Origin: Bradyrhizobium ottawaense
GTDB taxonomy: Bacteria; Pseudomonadota; Alphaproteobacteria; Rhizobiales; Xanthobacteraceae
NCBI RefSeq assembly: GCF_900099825.1
Contig: NZ_LT629693.1
Coordinates: 8,009,001 to 8,073,000 of the forward strand
Length of the DNA stretch: 64,000 nt
Direction of reading: 5' to 3'
Made by a program: the position numbers and the translations under genes. Below are positions 31,772-41,140 of the stretch, one piece after another. Position 1 is the stretch's first letter. Every line of letters begins with the position of its first letter. The notes under the pieces were generated by a model, which saw only the letters and a program-made list of their open reading frames with translations, did not search any database and had not been told where the DNA came from.

Positions 31772-34018
31772 CTACTCCACCCGGATCACGACGGTATCGG
31801 CAGCCCCGGTGGCGTCGATCACGGTCAAGCGGGCAAATCCGGGTCCTGGCGGGTCGACCAGCCGCTGGCGCCGGCTGTCGATTTCGCCGACCGAGATACC
31901 GTTGATCATCATGGTCAGCGGCAGCACCCCGCCGGCGACCTTGACGGGCATCGCCGCGGACTGCCCGTCACCGGTGCGATCAACGTCGATCCGCGACCCG
32001 TTCAGGGGAAACTGGATATGCGGCGCCTGGTCGGCGCCGGTCCGGATCAGTTCGCCCACGGGCCTAAACCGCCGCAACGGCAGCGGCAGCTTGGCATTGC
32101 TGGCGAGCACGACGCCTTTCGGCGGCTTCGGCAGGCCTGCGGGGATTTTGCCGGTGCGGGCAAAGGCGTCGAACAGGATCGGGGCTGCGGCGGTGCGGCC
32201 GACCAATCCCGGCACTGGCGCGCCGTCCGGCCGCCCGACCCAGACCGCGATCGTGATGCGGCCGTCGAAGCCGACCGACCAGGCGTCGCGGTAGCCGTAG
32301 CTGGTGCCGGTCTTGAACGCGATCTTGCCGTGCACGCCGTTTTCCGGCGGCGGCGTTCCGATCAGGACATTGCCGACCTGCCAGGCTGCGGCCTGGTCCA
32401 TCAGCCGCATCGGCTCGCGGTGGTCCTGATCGCTCATGATCTCGCGCAACGGTTTTGTGGTGCCGAGCCGCGGAAATCCCGTATAGAGCTGCGCCAGATC
32501 CTGTAGCGTAACGCCGACGCCGCCGAGCCCCATCGCCAGCCCCGGCGCTTCGTCCTTTGGCAGCACCAGACTGCCGCCGGCCTGCTTCAGCCGCGATGAC
32601 AGCCGGCTGGCGCCGACCCTGTCGAGCAACGCAATTGCCGGCACGTTCAGCGACAGTTGCAGCGCCTTGCGGATCGGTACCGTCCCCTGGAACGTCATGT
32701 CGAAATTTTCCGGCGCGTAGGAGCCGAAACGAATCGGACGGTCGTCGATCAGGCTGTCAGGATGGACAAAGCCGTCCTCGAAGGCGAGCCCGTAGATGAA
32801 CGGTTTCAGCGTCGATCCCGGCGAGCGCAACGCGCGGGTCATGTCGACCTGCCCGGCGCGACGTTCGTCGAAATAGTCGGACGAGCCGACCCGGGCCAAC
32901 ACGTCGCCGCTTTCATTGTCGACCACGATCATGCCGATCGAGATATTCGGACCCTGCGCGATGGCGCGGTCGCGCGCCAGCGCTTCCAGCGTCTTCTGCA
33001 AGGTCGCATCCAGCGTCAGCCTGATGACCGGCGTGTCCTTCAAGATCGCAATCGCGGCGTCGGAAGAATGCGGCGCCAGGATCGGCATCGGCTTGCGCAT
33101 CCGCGGCACCGCGACCGCCCTCGCCTGAATGGCGTCCTCCTGCGAGACGACGCCGTCTTCGACCATGCGGTCGAGCACGCGATCGCGCGCCGCGTGGGCG
33201 GCTTGCGGATAGCGATCGAGCCGCCGCCGTTCCGGCGATTGCGGCAGCGCCACCAGCAGTGCTGCTTCCGCCAGCGACAGCCGCTTCGGCTCCTTGCTGA
33301 AATAGGCGATGGAGGCGGCGCGGATACCTTCGAGATTGCCGCCGAACGGCGCCAGCGCCAGATAGAGATCGAGGATCTGGTCCTTGCTGAGCTGCCGCTC
33401 GATCTGAACCGCGCGCACCATCTGCCGCAGCTTGGCGTAGACCGACCGCTCGCGCCGCGGCTCCATCAGCCGCGCCAGTTGCATCGTGACGGTCGAGCCG
33501 CCGGAGACGATGTGGCCGCGGGTCACGAGTTGCAACGCCGCGCGTCCGAGCGCCAGCGGATCGATACCGCCATGCTCACGGAAGCGGCGGTCCTCATAGG
33601 CCAGCAGCAATTTCAGATAACCGGGATCGACCGCCGTTTTGGCATCGACGGGCAGCCGCCAGCGGCCGTCGGCCATCGCATAGGCGCGCAACAATTTGCC
33701 ATTGCGGTCGACGATCGAGGTCGAGACTTTTCGCGCCTGCTCCAGCGGTAGCGGCCCGAGCGAGACGACCCAGGTTGCGAAGGCTGCGGCGAAGACGACG
33801 AGCGCAATGCCGATGGCAGATGCGATGCGAAATAGCCGTTGTTTTCCGCGGCCGTCATGGCCGGGCTTGTCCCGGCCATCTACGTCTTTTGGCTCAGCAA
33901 AGGACGTCGTGGATGCCCGGGTCATCTGGCGCGAAGACGGCGCTTCGCGCCTTTTGCCCGCGCATGACGAAGGAGTTTGCGGAGCCGCCGCGTTACCCAT
34001 GTCTCCCTCTTCACTCAT
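31772..34018 (-). CDS. pbpC: Penicillin-binding protein 1C, N-terminally extended by a repeat
   Basis: A 748-residue bifunctional peptidoglycan synthase. After a membrane helix (residues ~64-85) come the transglycosylase domain (YEDRRFREHGGIDPLALGRA; GGSTVTMQLARL), the transpeptidase with SPGSTLKPFIYG (SxxK) and FKTGTSYGYRDAW (KTG), and a C-terminal BiPBP_C domain. The start ATG 34018 overlaps the alpha-2-macroglobulin stop (ATGA), the classical yfhM-pbpC pairing. Residues about 17-55 (PKDVDGRDKPGHDGRGK and neighbours) are encoded by a palindromic repeat inserted in frame in the cytoplasmic tail; the family normally has only a short tail there. A later in-frame ATG (33925) lies inside the repeat. 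Confidence 0.93.
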   Translation of the reverse strand: MSEEGDMGNAAAPQTPSSCAGKRREAPSSRQMTRASTTSFAEPKDVDGRDKPGHDGRGKQRLFRIASAIGIALVVFAAAFATWVVSLGPLPLEQARKVSTSIVDRNGKLLRAYAMADGRWRLPVDAKTAVDPGYLKLLLAYEDRRFREHGGIDPLALGRAALQLVTRGHIVSGGSTVTMQLARLMEPRRERSVYAKLRQMVRAVQIERQLSKDQILDLYLALAPFGGNLEGIRAASIAYFSKEPKRLSLAEAALLVALPQSPERRRLDRYPQAAHAARDRVLDRMVEDGVVSQEDAIQARAVAVPRMRKPMPILAPHSSDAAIAILKDTPVIRLTLDATLQKTLEALARDRAIAQGPNISIGMIVVDNESGDVLARVGSSDYFDERRAGQVDMTRALRSPGSTLKPFIYGLAFEDGFVHPDSLIDDRPIRFGSYAPENFDMTFQGTVPIRKALQLSLNVPAIALLDRVGASRLSSRLKQAGGSLVLPKDEAPGLAMGLGGVGVTLQDLAQLYTGFPRLGTTKPLREIMSDQDHREPMRLMDQAAAWQVGNVLIGTPPPENGVHGKIAFKTGTSYGYRDAWSVGFDGRITIAVWVGRPDGAPVPGLVGRTAAAPILFDAFARTGKIPAGLPKPPKGVVLASNAKLPLPLRRFRPVGELIRTGADQAPHIQFPLNGSRIDVDRTGDGQSAAMPVKVAGGVLPLTMMINGISVGEIDSRRQRLVDPPGPGFARLTVIDATGAADTVVIRVE
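33854..33968. repeat. Palindromic dispersed repeat inserted in pbpC coding sequence
   Basis: GTCATGGCCGGGC (33854-33866) pairs imperfectly with GCCCGCGCATGAC (33956-33968). Inside is a perfect hairpin, ATGGCCGGG (33857-33865) with CCCGGCCAT (33871-33879), and a second one around GGCGCGAAG...CTTCGCGCC. I recognise this type (translations such as PGHDG or AGTSPAMT) as a very common alphaproteobacterial palindromic element. Its length keeps the pbpC frame open. Confidence 0.8.
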
Positions 34019-37000
34019 TTCGCCGGACGCACCTCGACCGTGCCGGTGCCGGAGCGGCCGTAGCGCGAGGGGTTGTACATGTCCTCGACATAGGCCTGCG
34101 GCAGCACGTACTTGCCGGGCGAGACCGCGCGCACGACGTAAGCCACCGTGAACACCGCCTTGTCGTCGGCGGCGCGATCGATGGCCGCCGTGAAGCGGTC
34201 GTCGCGGAACTCGGTATTCTCCGGCTCCTCGCCGTCCTCGATCCAGTCCAGCGTGCCGCTATCGCCCGACGACACCAGCTTCGGGTTGTCGATCTCGAGC
34301 CCGGCCGGAAGATAATCGGACACCATGATGTGTCCGAACTCCGGCTTCGCTTCAGTGACCTTCAGCACCACCGCGAAGCGATCGTTCTGCTTCGCCTTGG
34401 AAATGTCGGCCGGCTTGCCATCGAGCGTGAAGTAGTTGCGCTCGATCTTGAAGCCGTTGGAGGCCGCGGGCTCCGGCGAGATCGGCGAGCCCGATACCGA
34501 GACCACCGCCTGCACCGGCGCATCGCCGGTGTTGGTGATCTTGATCGGCTTGCCGGCCATCGCCTCGGCCTTGTAGCTGCGATAGACCGCCGTTTTGGCC
34601 GGCACGCCGTCGATATCGAGCGCCAGCGTTTCCTTGGCCAGCGCGCGCGAGGCCAGCACCAGCCAGGCGTTCTCCTGCGTCGAGGTGTAGGGGGTGAGCC
34701 CGCGCGCCACTTCGACACGCTGCACGGCCTGCGTCAGCGTCGCCCGCGGCGCGTTGCCTTCGCTCGCCAGCGACACCAAAGCTGCCGCATCGCGCAGCGC
34801 CGAACCGTAGTCGACGCGTCCGAACTCGATCACAGGCTTTGGCGCCAGCGCATCAAGCGCCGCGCCATAAACCCGCTCCGCCCGCGCCTTGTCGCCGACC
34901 AAAGCCAGCGCCGCCGCCAGTTGCGATTTTGCAATCGGGGTGGCGAGATTGCTGAGCTTGGTATCGGCGAGATAACGCAGATCGCCGATCGGGGCCGCGC
35001 CGTTGCGGGCCAGCACATAGAGGCCGTAAGCGAGATCACGGCCGCCGTCCTTTTCCGGCTCGTTGGCGTTGACCACGGAGTTGCGGATGCGGTCGAGCGC
35101 GGACTTGAACAGGACATCCGGCACCGCAAAGCCCTTTTCGCGGGCGCGGGTCAGGAAGTCAGTCACATAAGCGTCGAGCCAGGCGTCGTCGCCGCCCGCC
35201 GACCACAGGCCGAACGAGCCGTTCGAGCCTTGCCGGGCCAAGAGGCGATCGATGGCGTCCTTGATGCGTTGATCGACCTCGGTGTCCATCGCCAGATGCG
35301 CACCGGCGGCGAGATCGTTGACATAGAGCAACGGCATCGCGCGGCTGGTGATCTGCTCGGAACAGCCGTGCGGATAGCGGTCCAGCGCTTTCAGGATCGT
35401 CGCAGCATCGAGCGCGGTCGACAGGCTCGCCGACAGCGAGACGCTGCCGGTGCCCGAGACCAGGTCGGAGAACATGTCCTGCGTCAGCGTCAGACTTTCT
35501 CCTTTCGCCAGCGTGCGGATCGAGCGCCGCGCCAGGATCTGCGTCGCCGCCTTGACGTCGAGCGCATAGTGCCGCGCCAGCGCGAGACCATTCGGGCCCT
35601 TGATGTCGACGTCGAGATTGGCCGTCCCCGCGCCGCCGGCATCGAGCGCCAGCGCCATCGAGGTGCGCTGCTTGGCGGCGAGCTTTACCGTGGTGGTGGG
35701 GTTACCCGTGACCTTCACCGGACCCGTCGTCTTGACAGCGATGGTGTAGTCGCCGGGCGCGCCTTCGACGTTATCTAGGTCGAAGCTCATGGTGCCCCTG
35801 TCGCCGTTGAGCAGGAACCGCGGCAGCGTTGCCGTCAGCACCACGGGATCGCGCACCGTCACGTCAATGTTGGCGCGGCCGACCTTGGTCGCGCTCCACG
35901 CCACCGCCATCACCCGCGCGGTGCCGGCGAATTCGGGAATATCGAACGAGACCTCGGCGGACCCGTCAGGGCCGACCGTGACGATGCCGGAATACAGCGC
36001 CAGCGGCTTTTGCGTGGGCGGCGCGCCCTGCAGCTCGGCGCCGGCGGAATCGCCGCCGGTCTTGAGCTGGCCGCGGGTGCCCTGCATGCCGTCGATCAAC
36101 TGCCCGTAGAGGTCGCGGACCTCCGCCGTCAGGCGGCGCTGGCCGAGATAGTAATCATCCGGCGCCGGCGGCTTGTAATTGGTCAGGTTGAGAATGCCGA
36201 CATCGACCGCCGCGACCACGATCTTGGCGTCCTCACCGTGGTTTAGCCCGCCGAGCTTGACCGGAATCTTCAGGGCCGTTCCCGGCCGCACCAAGGGTGG
36301 CGGCGACAGCGCGACCTGCAGCGTGCGGGTCTTCTTGTCGATGCCGAACCATTTCAGGCCGATCGCCCGGCCGGGCATCCGCCCTGCGGCGGCATCCAGC
36401 GGCCGGCGCAGGGTCGCCAGCACATAGGCGCCGGTGCCCCAGTCCTTGGCGACGGGGATTTTGACCTGCTGGGTGCCTTCCTTGACGTCCACGGTCTGGG
36501 TCGTCAGCAGACGGTCGCCGAGCACGTTGATGGTGAGCTTCCCCGCCGCGCGGGCGTTGACCGACACCACCATGGTGTCGCCGGAGGCGTATTCCTGCTT
36601 GTCGATCGAGGTCTCCAAAAGGTCAGGCGTATCGGCGCTGCCGTCGGAGTACCAGCCGACATCGAACTGCACCGAGGTGATCGGCCCGTCCACCTCCGAC
36701 GACTTGACGTCGAGGCGGTAGCGGCCGGGCTGCGGCGCAAGGCTGACGCGTGCCGCCTTGTCGGCGGTCAGCGTGAGATCGCCGTCGGCGACGCGGCTGG
36801 TCGACTTGACCGGCTCATATTCCCAGGACGAGTTCTGGCGATACCACTGGTAGCGCGACTCCATCTTCAAAAGCTCGTAGCGCAGGCCGTTGCGGGCGAG
36901 TTGCTTGCCGTCGGGGGCGACGAACACCACGTCGAACTCGGCCTTATCGCCTTCAGCGACGTTCTTGTCGCCGAACAGCGGCTTGATGCCGATCAGGTTG

Positions 37001-39222
37001 ACGCTGGGGGCGACCGGCAGCACCAGCTTGCGCTCGACGGCGCGGCCGCCTGTCTCCGCCATGCGGATGAAGATCTGGGCTTCTTGCGGCCGGGTCGAGG
37101 ACGGCGGTTTTGCCAGCGATACCGGGAAGGTCGCGACACCATTGGCGTCGGCCTCGGGCAGGTTCTCGATCGGGGTCCGCTCGTTGCTGGCGGTCTCCTC
37201 GTCGGCGACGCCAAATTGATAGCCGGGATAGCCCGGCCGGCCGGACGCCGCCGGCGCGACCAGCATGTCGCCTTCGAGCGAAAGCCCGGAAGCCGGTGCG
37301 CCGTACAGGAAATGTCCGTCGACCTTCAGTTCAACCGGAACCTCAGCCTTGATCAATTTGTCCTTGGCGGTGAGGTCGAATTCGATCCGCTCCGGAATGT
37401 AGTCCTCGACCATGAAGGTGGTCTCGCCGACCGACGCACCCTTGGGGTCGGTATAGGCCCGCGCCCGCCAGGTCCCGGTCGGAACCGCCGAATTGAGCGG
37501 CACCGCCATGGAGCGGCCGCCCGCCCCCTGATCGGCGAGCTGCGCCCGGCGGTATTCGACGCCATCGGGCCGCTCGATCACCAGGGTCAGCGGTCCGCCG
37601 GTCAAGGCGTTGCCCTGCCCGTCGCGCAGCAGCGCGGTCAGGTAGACCGTTTCGTTGGACCGGTAGACCCCGCGCTCGGCATAGACGAAGGCGTCCGCTC
37701 CCGAAGGCGTGACCCGGCCGGCGACGCCGCGGTCGGTGAGGTCGAAGGCGCTCGTCTTCAAACTGAGGAAGGCGTAGTCCGCCTTCTCGCTGGTGACGGT
37801 CAGCAAGGCCGGCGACAACCCGCCCTCGCCCCGCGCCAGCCCTGCCTCGAACAGCACATGGCCGGCATCGTCGGTCTTGCGGGTGGCAAGGATCTCGTTG
37901 TTGCGCGCGACGAGCTTGACCTCGGCCTTGCCGACCGCCTCGGTGGAGGCCAGCGAGTTGACGAAAACATGGATGCCGTCATTGCCCGAAAACGCCGTCA
38001 GGCCCATGTCGGAGACGATGAACCATTGGGTCGCCAGCGTGCCGTCATCGTCGCTGCCCGGGCTCTTCGGCGCCGCCGTCATGACGTAGACGCCGGGCTG
38101 CAGATTGCCCAAGGCCTCGTCGACCGGGAACGCGGTCACGACGTCCTGGTTCAGCGTGGTCGCGGTGGCGAGTTCGCCGGTCCAGACCTTGACGCCGCGC
38201 TCGTCGCCGAGATCCGAGAGCTGGTAGCGGCTCAGCGTCTTCTGGAAATCGCTGTCGATCACGGTGTTGATGAGGTTGCGGTCGCCGATCCGGAATACGT
38301 TGACGTTCACCGCGGGCGTGTTGACGCTGACCAGCGGGATGCCGCGCTGGCCGGTGCGTGGCAGCACATAGGCGCGACCGGTGAAGCGCACGAACGGCTT
38401 GCGGTCGCGGACATAGATGTTGAATTCCGCCGACTTCGGCAGGCTCTCCTTGACCGTCGACGGCAGGCCGGCGCGCAGGTTGATGTTGTAGCGCTCGCCA
38501 TGCTTGAGGCCATCGACGCAGAGCTGCTTGCCCTCGGCCGACAGCGCCGGCTTGTCGGTACCGGCCAGCGCCAGGAACGGCGCAAAATCGACCCGCTTGG
38601 CGAGGTCCTCGGAGAACTGGAAGCAGGCCCGCGGCGAGGCGCCGTCGGAATCGACGGTGTAGTCGAGCAGCCGGAAGCCGTGCTCGTCGCGCATCTTCTC
38701 ATACTGGCCTCTGATATCGGCGACCTCGCGCAGATCGAGCGACAGCCGGAAGCTATCCAGCGCCGGCCGCCACAGCTTGCGGTCGGACAGCGAACGGCCG
38801 AGCACCGCCAGCGCATCGGCCTCCTCGCCCGGATTGCCGGCACGCTGATAGGCGATATAGGCAGCGGTCGAGGCGCGCTCGAGCAGGAAGGTCTGCTCGC
38901 TCGACGAGTTGGAGCGGATCTGGAAGATGGTTTTGGCGAGTTTCAGCCAGTTGGCGCCGTCCTCCGGCGTGGTGGCGGCGATCTGGCCGAGGATCTGCAA
39001 GCCGGTACGGAAGTCGGCCCTTTTGAAGGCGGCGTCGGCGTCGCTGCGGAGCGTCGCGGCCGACCTGGTGACCGGCCCCGCCTCGCTCTTGATCTGGGCC
39101 TCCAGCTTGATCGCGGAATCGGCGAGATCGTCGCGCTTGAAGGCCTTGTCGGCGGCCAGCGCCGGAAAAAGCCCAAGCGCCAGCGTGGCGCAAACCAGTG
39201 TGGCGCGGACAAAACCGATCAT
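34015..39222 (-). CDS. Bacterial alpha-2-macroglobulin family protein
   Basis: A 1,735-residue exported protein. ATG 39222 begins a signal peptide (MIGFVRATLVCATLALGLFP, cleavage near ALAA). Macroglobulin domains follow, with MG1/MG2-like DAFVYAERGVYRSNETVYLT and VEDYIPERIEFDL. The thioester motif CSEQ lies in DRYPHGCSEQITSR at about residue 1286, then an alpha-helical thioester domain and a receptor-binding-like C-terminus. Such proteins trap proteases and protect the cell wall with PBP1C. Unlike E. coli YfhM I see no lipobox, so it may be soluble in the periplasm. Coupled to pbpC by a 4-bp overlap. Confidence 0.93.
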   Translation of the reverse strand: MIGFVRATLVCATLALGLFPALAADKAFKRDDLADSAIKLEAQIKSEAGPVTRSAATLRSDADAAFKRADFRTGLQILGQIAATTPEDGANWLKLAKTIFQIRSNSSSEQTFLLERASTAAYIAYQRAGNPGEEADALAVLGRSLSDRKLWRPALDSFRLSLDLREVADIRGQYEKMRDEHGFRLLDYTVDSDGASPRACFQFSEDLAKRVDFAPFLALAGTDKPALSAEGKQLCVDGLKHGERYNINLRAGLPSTVKESLPKSAEFNIYVRDRKPFVRFTGRAYVLPRTGQRGIPLVSVNTPAVNVNVFRIGDRNLINTVIDSDFQKTLSRYQLSDLGDERGVKVWTGELATATTLNQDVVTAFPVDEALGNLQPGVYVMTAAPKSPGSDDDGTLATQWFIVSDMGLTAFSGNDGIHVFVNSLASTEAVGKAEVKLVARNNEILATRKTDDAGHVLFEAGLARGEGGLSPALLTVTSEKADYAFLSLKTSAFDLTDRGVAGRVTPSGADAFVYAERGVYRSNETVYLTALLRDGQGNALTGGPLTLVIERPDGVEYRRAQLADQGAGGRSMAVPLNSAVPTGTWRARAYTDPKGASVGETTFMVEDYIPERIEFDLTAKDKLIKAEVPVELKVDGHFLYGAPASGLSLEGDMLVAPAASGRPGYPGYQFGVADEETASNERTPIENLPEADANGVATFPVSLAKPPSSTRPQEAQIFIRMAETGGRAVERKLVLPVAPSVNLIGIKPLFGDKNVAEGDKAEFDVVFVAPDGKQLARNGLRYELLKMESRYQWYRQNSSWEYEPVKSTSRVADGDLTLTADKAARVSLAPQPGRYRLDVKSSEVDGPITSVQFDVGWYSDGSADTPDLLETSIDKQEYASGDTMVVSVNARAAGKLTINVLGDRLLTTQTVDVKEGTQQVKIPVAKDWGTGAYVLATLRRPLDAAAGRMPGRAIGLKWFGIDKKTRTLQVALSPPPLVRPGTALKIPVKLGGLNHGEDAKIVVAAVDVGILNLTNYKPPAPDDYYLGQRRLTAEVRDLYGQLIDGMQGTRGQLKTGGDSAGAELQGAPPTQKPLALYSGIVTVGPDGSAEVSFDIPEFAGTARVMAVAWSATKVGRANIDVTVRDPVVLTATLPRFLLNGDRGTMSFDLDNVEGAPGDYTIAVKTTGPVKVTGNPTTTVKLAAKQRTSMALALDAGGAGTANLDVDIKGPNGLALARHYALDVKAATQILARRSIRTLAKGESLTLTQDMFSDLVSGTGSVSLSASLSTALDAATILKALDRYPHGCSEQITSRAMPLLYVNDLAAGAHLAMDTEVDQRIKDAIDRLLARQGSNGSFGLWSAGGDDAWLDAYVTDFLTRAREKGFAVPDVLFKSALDRIRNSVVNANEPEKDGGRDLAYGLYVLARNGAAPIGDLRYLADTKLSNLATPIAKSQLAAALALVGDKARAERVYGAALDALAPKPVIEFGRVDYGSALRDAAALVSLASEGNAPRATLTQAVQRVEVARGLTPYTSTQENAWLVLASRALAKETLALDIDGVPAKTAVYRSYKAEAMAGKPIKITNTGDAPVQAVVSVSGSPISPEPAASNGFKIERNYFTLDGKPADISKAKQNDRFAVVLKVTEAKPEFGHIMVSDYLPAGLEIDNPKLVSSGDSGTLDWIEDGEEPENTEFRDDRFTAAIDRAADDKAVFTVAYVVRAVSPGKYVLPQAYVEDMYNPSRYGRSGTGTVEVRPAK

Positions 39223-39531
39223 GACGGAACTCCCAGCGCGGACAAACGCCGCGGTATGGTCAAAAATGCGCGAAAAGGTGACGGACTGATGGCGAAGGAC
39301 AAGGCTTGCGAAAAGGTCGCAGCAGGCATGGCGTTGGCAGTCCAAAAAAGGGCACGGCGCGGCGCCGGCGGCAGTCAGCCGGCGCCAGCTTTGGGTCAGC
39401 GGCGCGCCATAAGCAATGGCCCGCCGTCTGGCTTTGTCGCAAACATGAGGAAATCGGTTCGACGGCCTTGGCGGGCAGCGGATTTTTCATAATGGCAGTG
39501 CTAAACAGGCCCGGCGGAACACCGCCCAGAC
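39223..39531. other. Gene-free region upstream of the macroglobulin gene
   Basis: About 300 bp between the macroglobulin start and the tRNA. It should hold the promoter of the macroglobulin-pbpC operon. A perfect hairpin (GGCGCCGGC 39361-39369 with GCCGGCGCC 39378-39386) is present; no gene is seen. Confidence 0.5.
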
Positions 39532-39608
39532 GGTCCCATAGCTCAACTGGATAGAGTAACGGATTTCTACTCCGTGGGTTGCAGGTTCGAATCCTGCTGG
39601 GATCGCCA
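39532..39608 (+). tRNA. tRNA-Arg (TCT anticodon)
   Basis: A 77-nt cloverleaf. The acceptor stem is GGTCCCA with TGGGATC, the anticodon stem ACGGA/TCCGT encloses TTTCTAC (anticodon TCT), and GGTTCGAATC forms the T loop. The 3' CCA is encoded (39606-39608). It reads AGA codons. No integrase or attachment-site duplicate is seen beside it. Confidence 0.95.
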
Positions 39609-39618
39609 ACGGTAAGGC

Positions 39619-39804
39619 CTACTTGCCCAGAAGTGACGCGCGCCAGAGCGTGAAGTGAGACCGCATATCCATGCCGCTCCGGACTTCCGCTTGCTCGCTA
39701 AGCTCGGATTTCAACAGCCGGGAGATCTCGCGCGCGTTGCTCAAACTGCCCCGTGCAAGCAAGCGCGAGAGCTGTTCCATTTCGCCGTCCTGGAGCGTCG
39801 ACAT
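39619..39804 (-). CDS. Small hypothetical protein (61 aa)
   Basis: From ATG 39804 with a purine-rich GGGACC upstream. Hydrophilic, probably helical (MEQLSRLLARGSLSNAREIS; LKSELSEQAEV), no cysteines, no membrane segment. Family not recognised. It ends 10 bases from the tRNA on the opposite strand. Coding potential is moderate. Confidence 0.5.
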   Translation of the reverse strand: MSTLQDGEMEQLSRLLARGSLSNAREISRLLKSELSEQAEVRSGMDMRSHFTLWRASLLGK

Positions 39805-39950
39805 CGGAACGGTCCCTTATTCCCGTTGATGTCCCCATTGTCTCCGGCCGACACTGACCTTCCAAGTGAAAGTTTGGCAACGTTGCGGCTTGCCGGCGCC
39901 CCCGTCCGCCGCGCTTCAATGGTCCAAGCGAGACGATCTACCGAGACTCG

Positions 39951-39986
39951 AAAAAAGCCGCCGCTGGGTTGTTCAGCGGCGGCTTT
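39951..39986 (-). terminator. Intrinsic terminator downstream of the cold-shock gene
   Basis: A perfect 10-bp stem (GCCGCCGCTG 39957-39966 with CAGCGGCGGC 39974-39983). On the minus strand it is followed by a run of six U (A tract 39951-39956). It lies about 90 bp after the csp stop. Confidence 0.85.
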
Positions 39987-40074
39987 GTCAGGCCGGGGTG
40001 TGAGTTACGAAGACCGCGACCACTCCAAGCTGGTCAAACCCGAATTAAGATCGAGTTTCGCTTTGGAGTTCGAC

Positions 40075-40278
40075 CTAACCGACCCTGAGATTTTCAGCCG
40101 ATTCCTTGCCGCGGTTGGCCACGACTTCGTAGCTCACTTTGGCGCCCTCGTTGAGGTTGCTGAGCCCCGCCTTCTCCACAGCCGAAATATGGACGAACAC
40201 GTCCTTGCCGCCGGTGTCGGGCTGAATGAATCCGAAGCCCTTTGTTGCATTGAACCACTTTACTGTACCTGTCGCCAA
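40075..40278 (-). CDS. Cold-shock protein (CspA family)
   Basis: A 67-residue single cold-shock domain. The RNA-binding motifs KGFGFIQP (RNP1) and VFVHISAVE (RNP2) are present, and the N-terminus reads [16 protein letters not shown]. The start is taken as TTG 40278, because GGGAG stands seven bases before it and the resulting [10 protein letters not shown] matches family starts; the GTG at 40287 would overlap that ribosome-binding site. The protein binds single-stranded RNA/DNA and acts as an RNA chaperone. Monocistronic, with its own terminator. Confidence 0.92.
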   Translation of the reverse strand: MATGTVKWFNATKGFGFIQPDTGGKDVFVHISAVEKAGLSNLNEGAKVSYEVVANRGKESAENLRVG

Positions 40279-40537
40279 CGTCGTCACTCCCTGTTTTGAT
40301 CCAGGAAGACAACCTAGGTCCGTCTGGCAATGTACTGCAAGGAAAACCTCTTACCCAGCCTCAACATAGCCCGATGCTGACCGGTGTGGCGTAGCCGGCC
40401 CGGGCGTCACCCGAGAGGTTCCGGGCGTCGCCCCTGAAGATTGCGTGAGATCGCACAAACTTTGAAGAAGCGCACGACAGCTGCCCGCAGGGATTAGCCT
40501 TGCCCGGCGTGACCGCTCCAGTTTCCCGCGCCATCCG

Positions 40538-40768
40538 TCAGCGCTGACCGGTCGCGCCCCACCTTTTCCCGAAGACCGGCGAACTCACCTGATCGACTTT
40601 CCAGTCGAAGAAGTCGTACTGGCCCGACCACGCGTGGACCTTGCTCCCGCACACCTCGCACGCGAAGCTGCCGGAACGCTTGTCGGGGTGATGCTCCCTC
40701 GTTGCGGTATAGGGTAGCCCGCAATTGGGACAGCTAAAATATTCGGTGGTCCAGATGCCGCTTGCCAT
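40538..40768 (-). CDS. Small zinc-ribbon protein
   Basis: A 76-residue protein with two CxxC pairs, CPNCG (about residues 13-17) and CEVCG (about residues 37-41), that should bind one zinc ion. It is otherwise polar with several tryptophans (WSGQYDFFDWKVDQV). Such proteins are common uncharacterised alphaproteobacterial small proteins. Start ATG 40768. No operon partner. Confidence 0.7.
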   Translation of the reverse strand: MASGIWTTEYFSCPNCGLPYTATREHHPDKRSGSFACEVCGSKVHAWSGQYDFFDWKVDQVSSPVFGKRWGATGQR

Positions 40769-40948
40769 GACGCGATTATGCGAAGCCTCGCGGAGGTTTT
40801 CCAGTCCGGCCGCTTGCCACCGTTAGCCCGTTCTTAACGCCTTCGATTCTCATTCGATAATGGCCGTTAACGAATGGCGGACGCCGCCCCGTCTTTCCGA
40901 ACGCTCACGCAGGGCGCCGGGCGTTGGCTGCAAACGGCCGGGATGCGC

Positions 40949-41140
40949 TCAGGCACCCTTCTTCACGATCTGATATCCGCTGGCCGCCAGGTCCTGCAGG
41001 ATCGCCTTGGTGATGTGCGCGCTCTGGTCCGGCGCGATCCACTCGTAGTCGAGGTTCGGACCGCCGTCGCCCTCGGGATATTTGATGAAGGCGCTATGAA
41101 TTGCATTCGTAATCAATGTTTCGATAGCCTGCTCGGACAT
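40949..41140 (-). CDS. Small hypothetical protein (63 aa)
   Basis: From ATG 41140 with AGGAGGCC upstream, a strong ribosome-binding site. The peptide (SEQAIETLITNAIHSAFIKY; ITKAILQDLAASGYQIV) is soluble, of mixed helical character, with a central acidic/aromatic loop. I recall similar short proteins in Bradyrhizobium, but no function is known. Confidence 0.65.
   Translation of the reverse strand: MSEQAIETLITNAIHSAFIKYPEGDGGPNLDYEWIAPDQSAHITKAILQDLAASGYQIVKKGA

Noticed and set aside
36901..39492. Very long (863-codon) open frame on the plus strand
   Set aside because: Entirely antisense to the alpha-2-macroglobulin gene; composition is Arg/Gly/Asp-rich as expected of a GC-rich shadow, with no recognisable motif.
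39532..39804. Integrative element at tRNA-Arg
   Set aside because: No integrase and no duplicated tRNA 3' end nearby.
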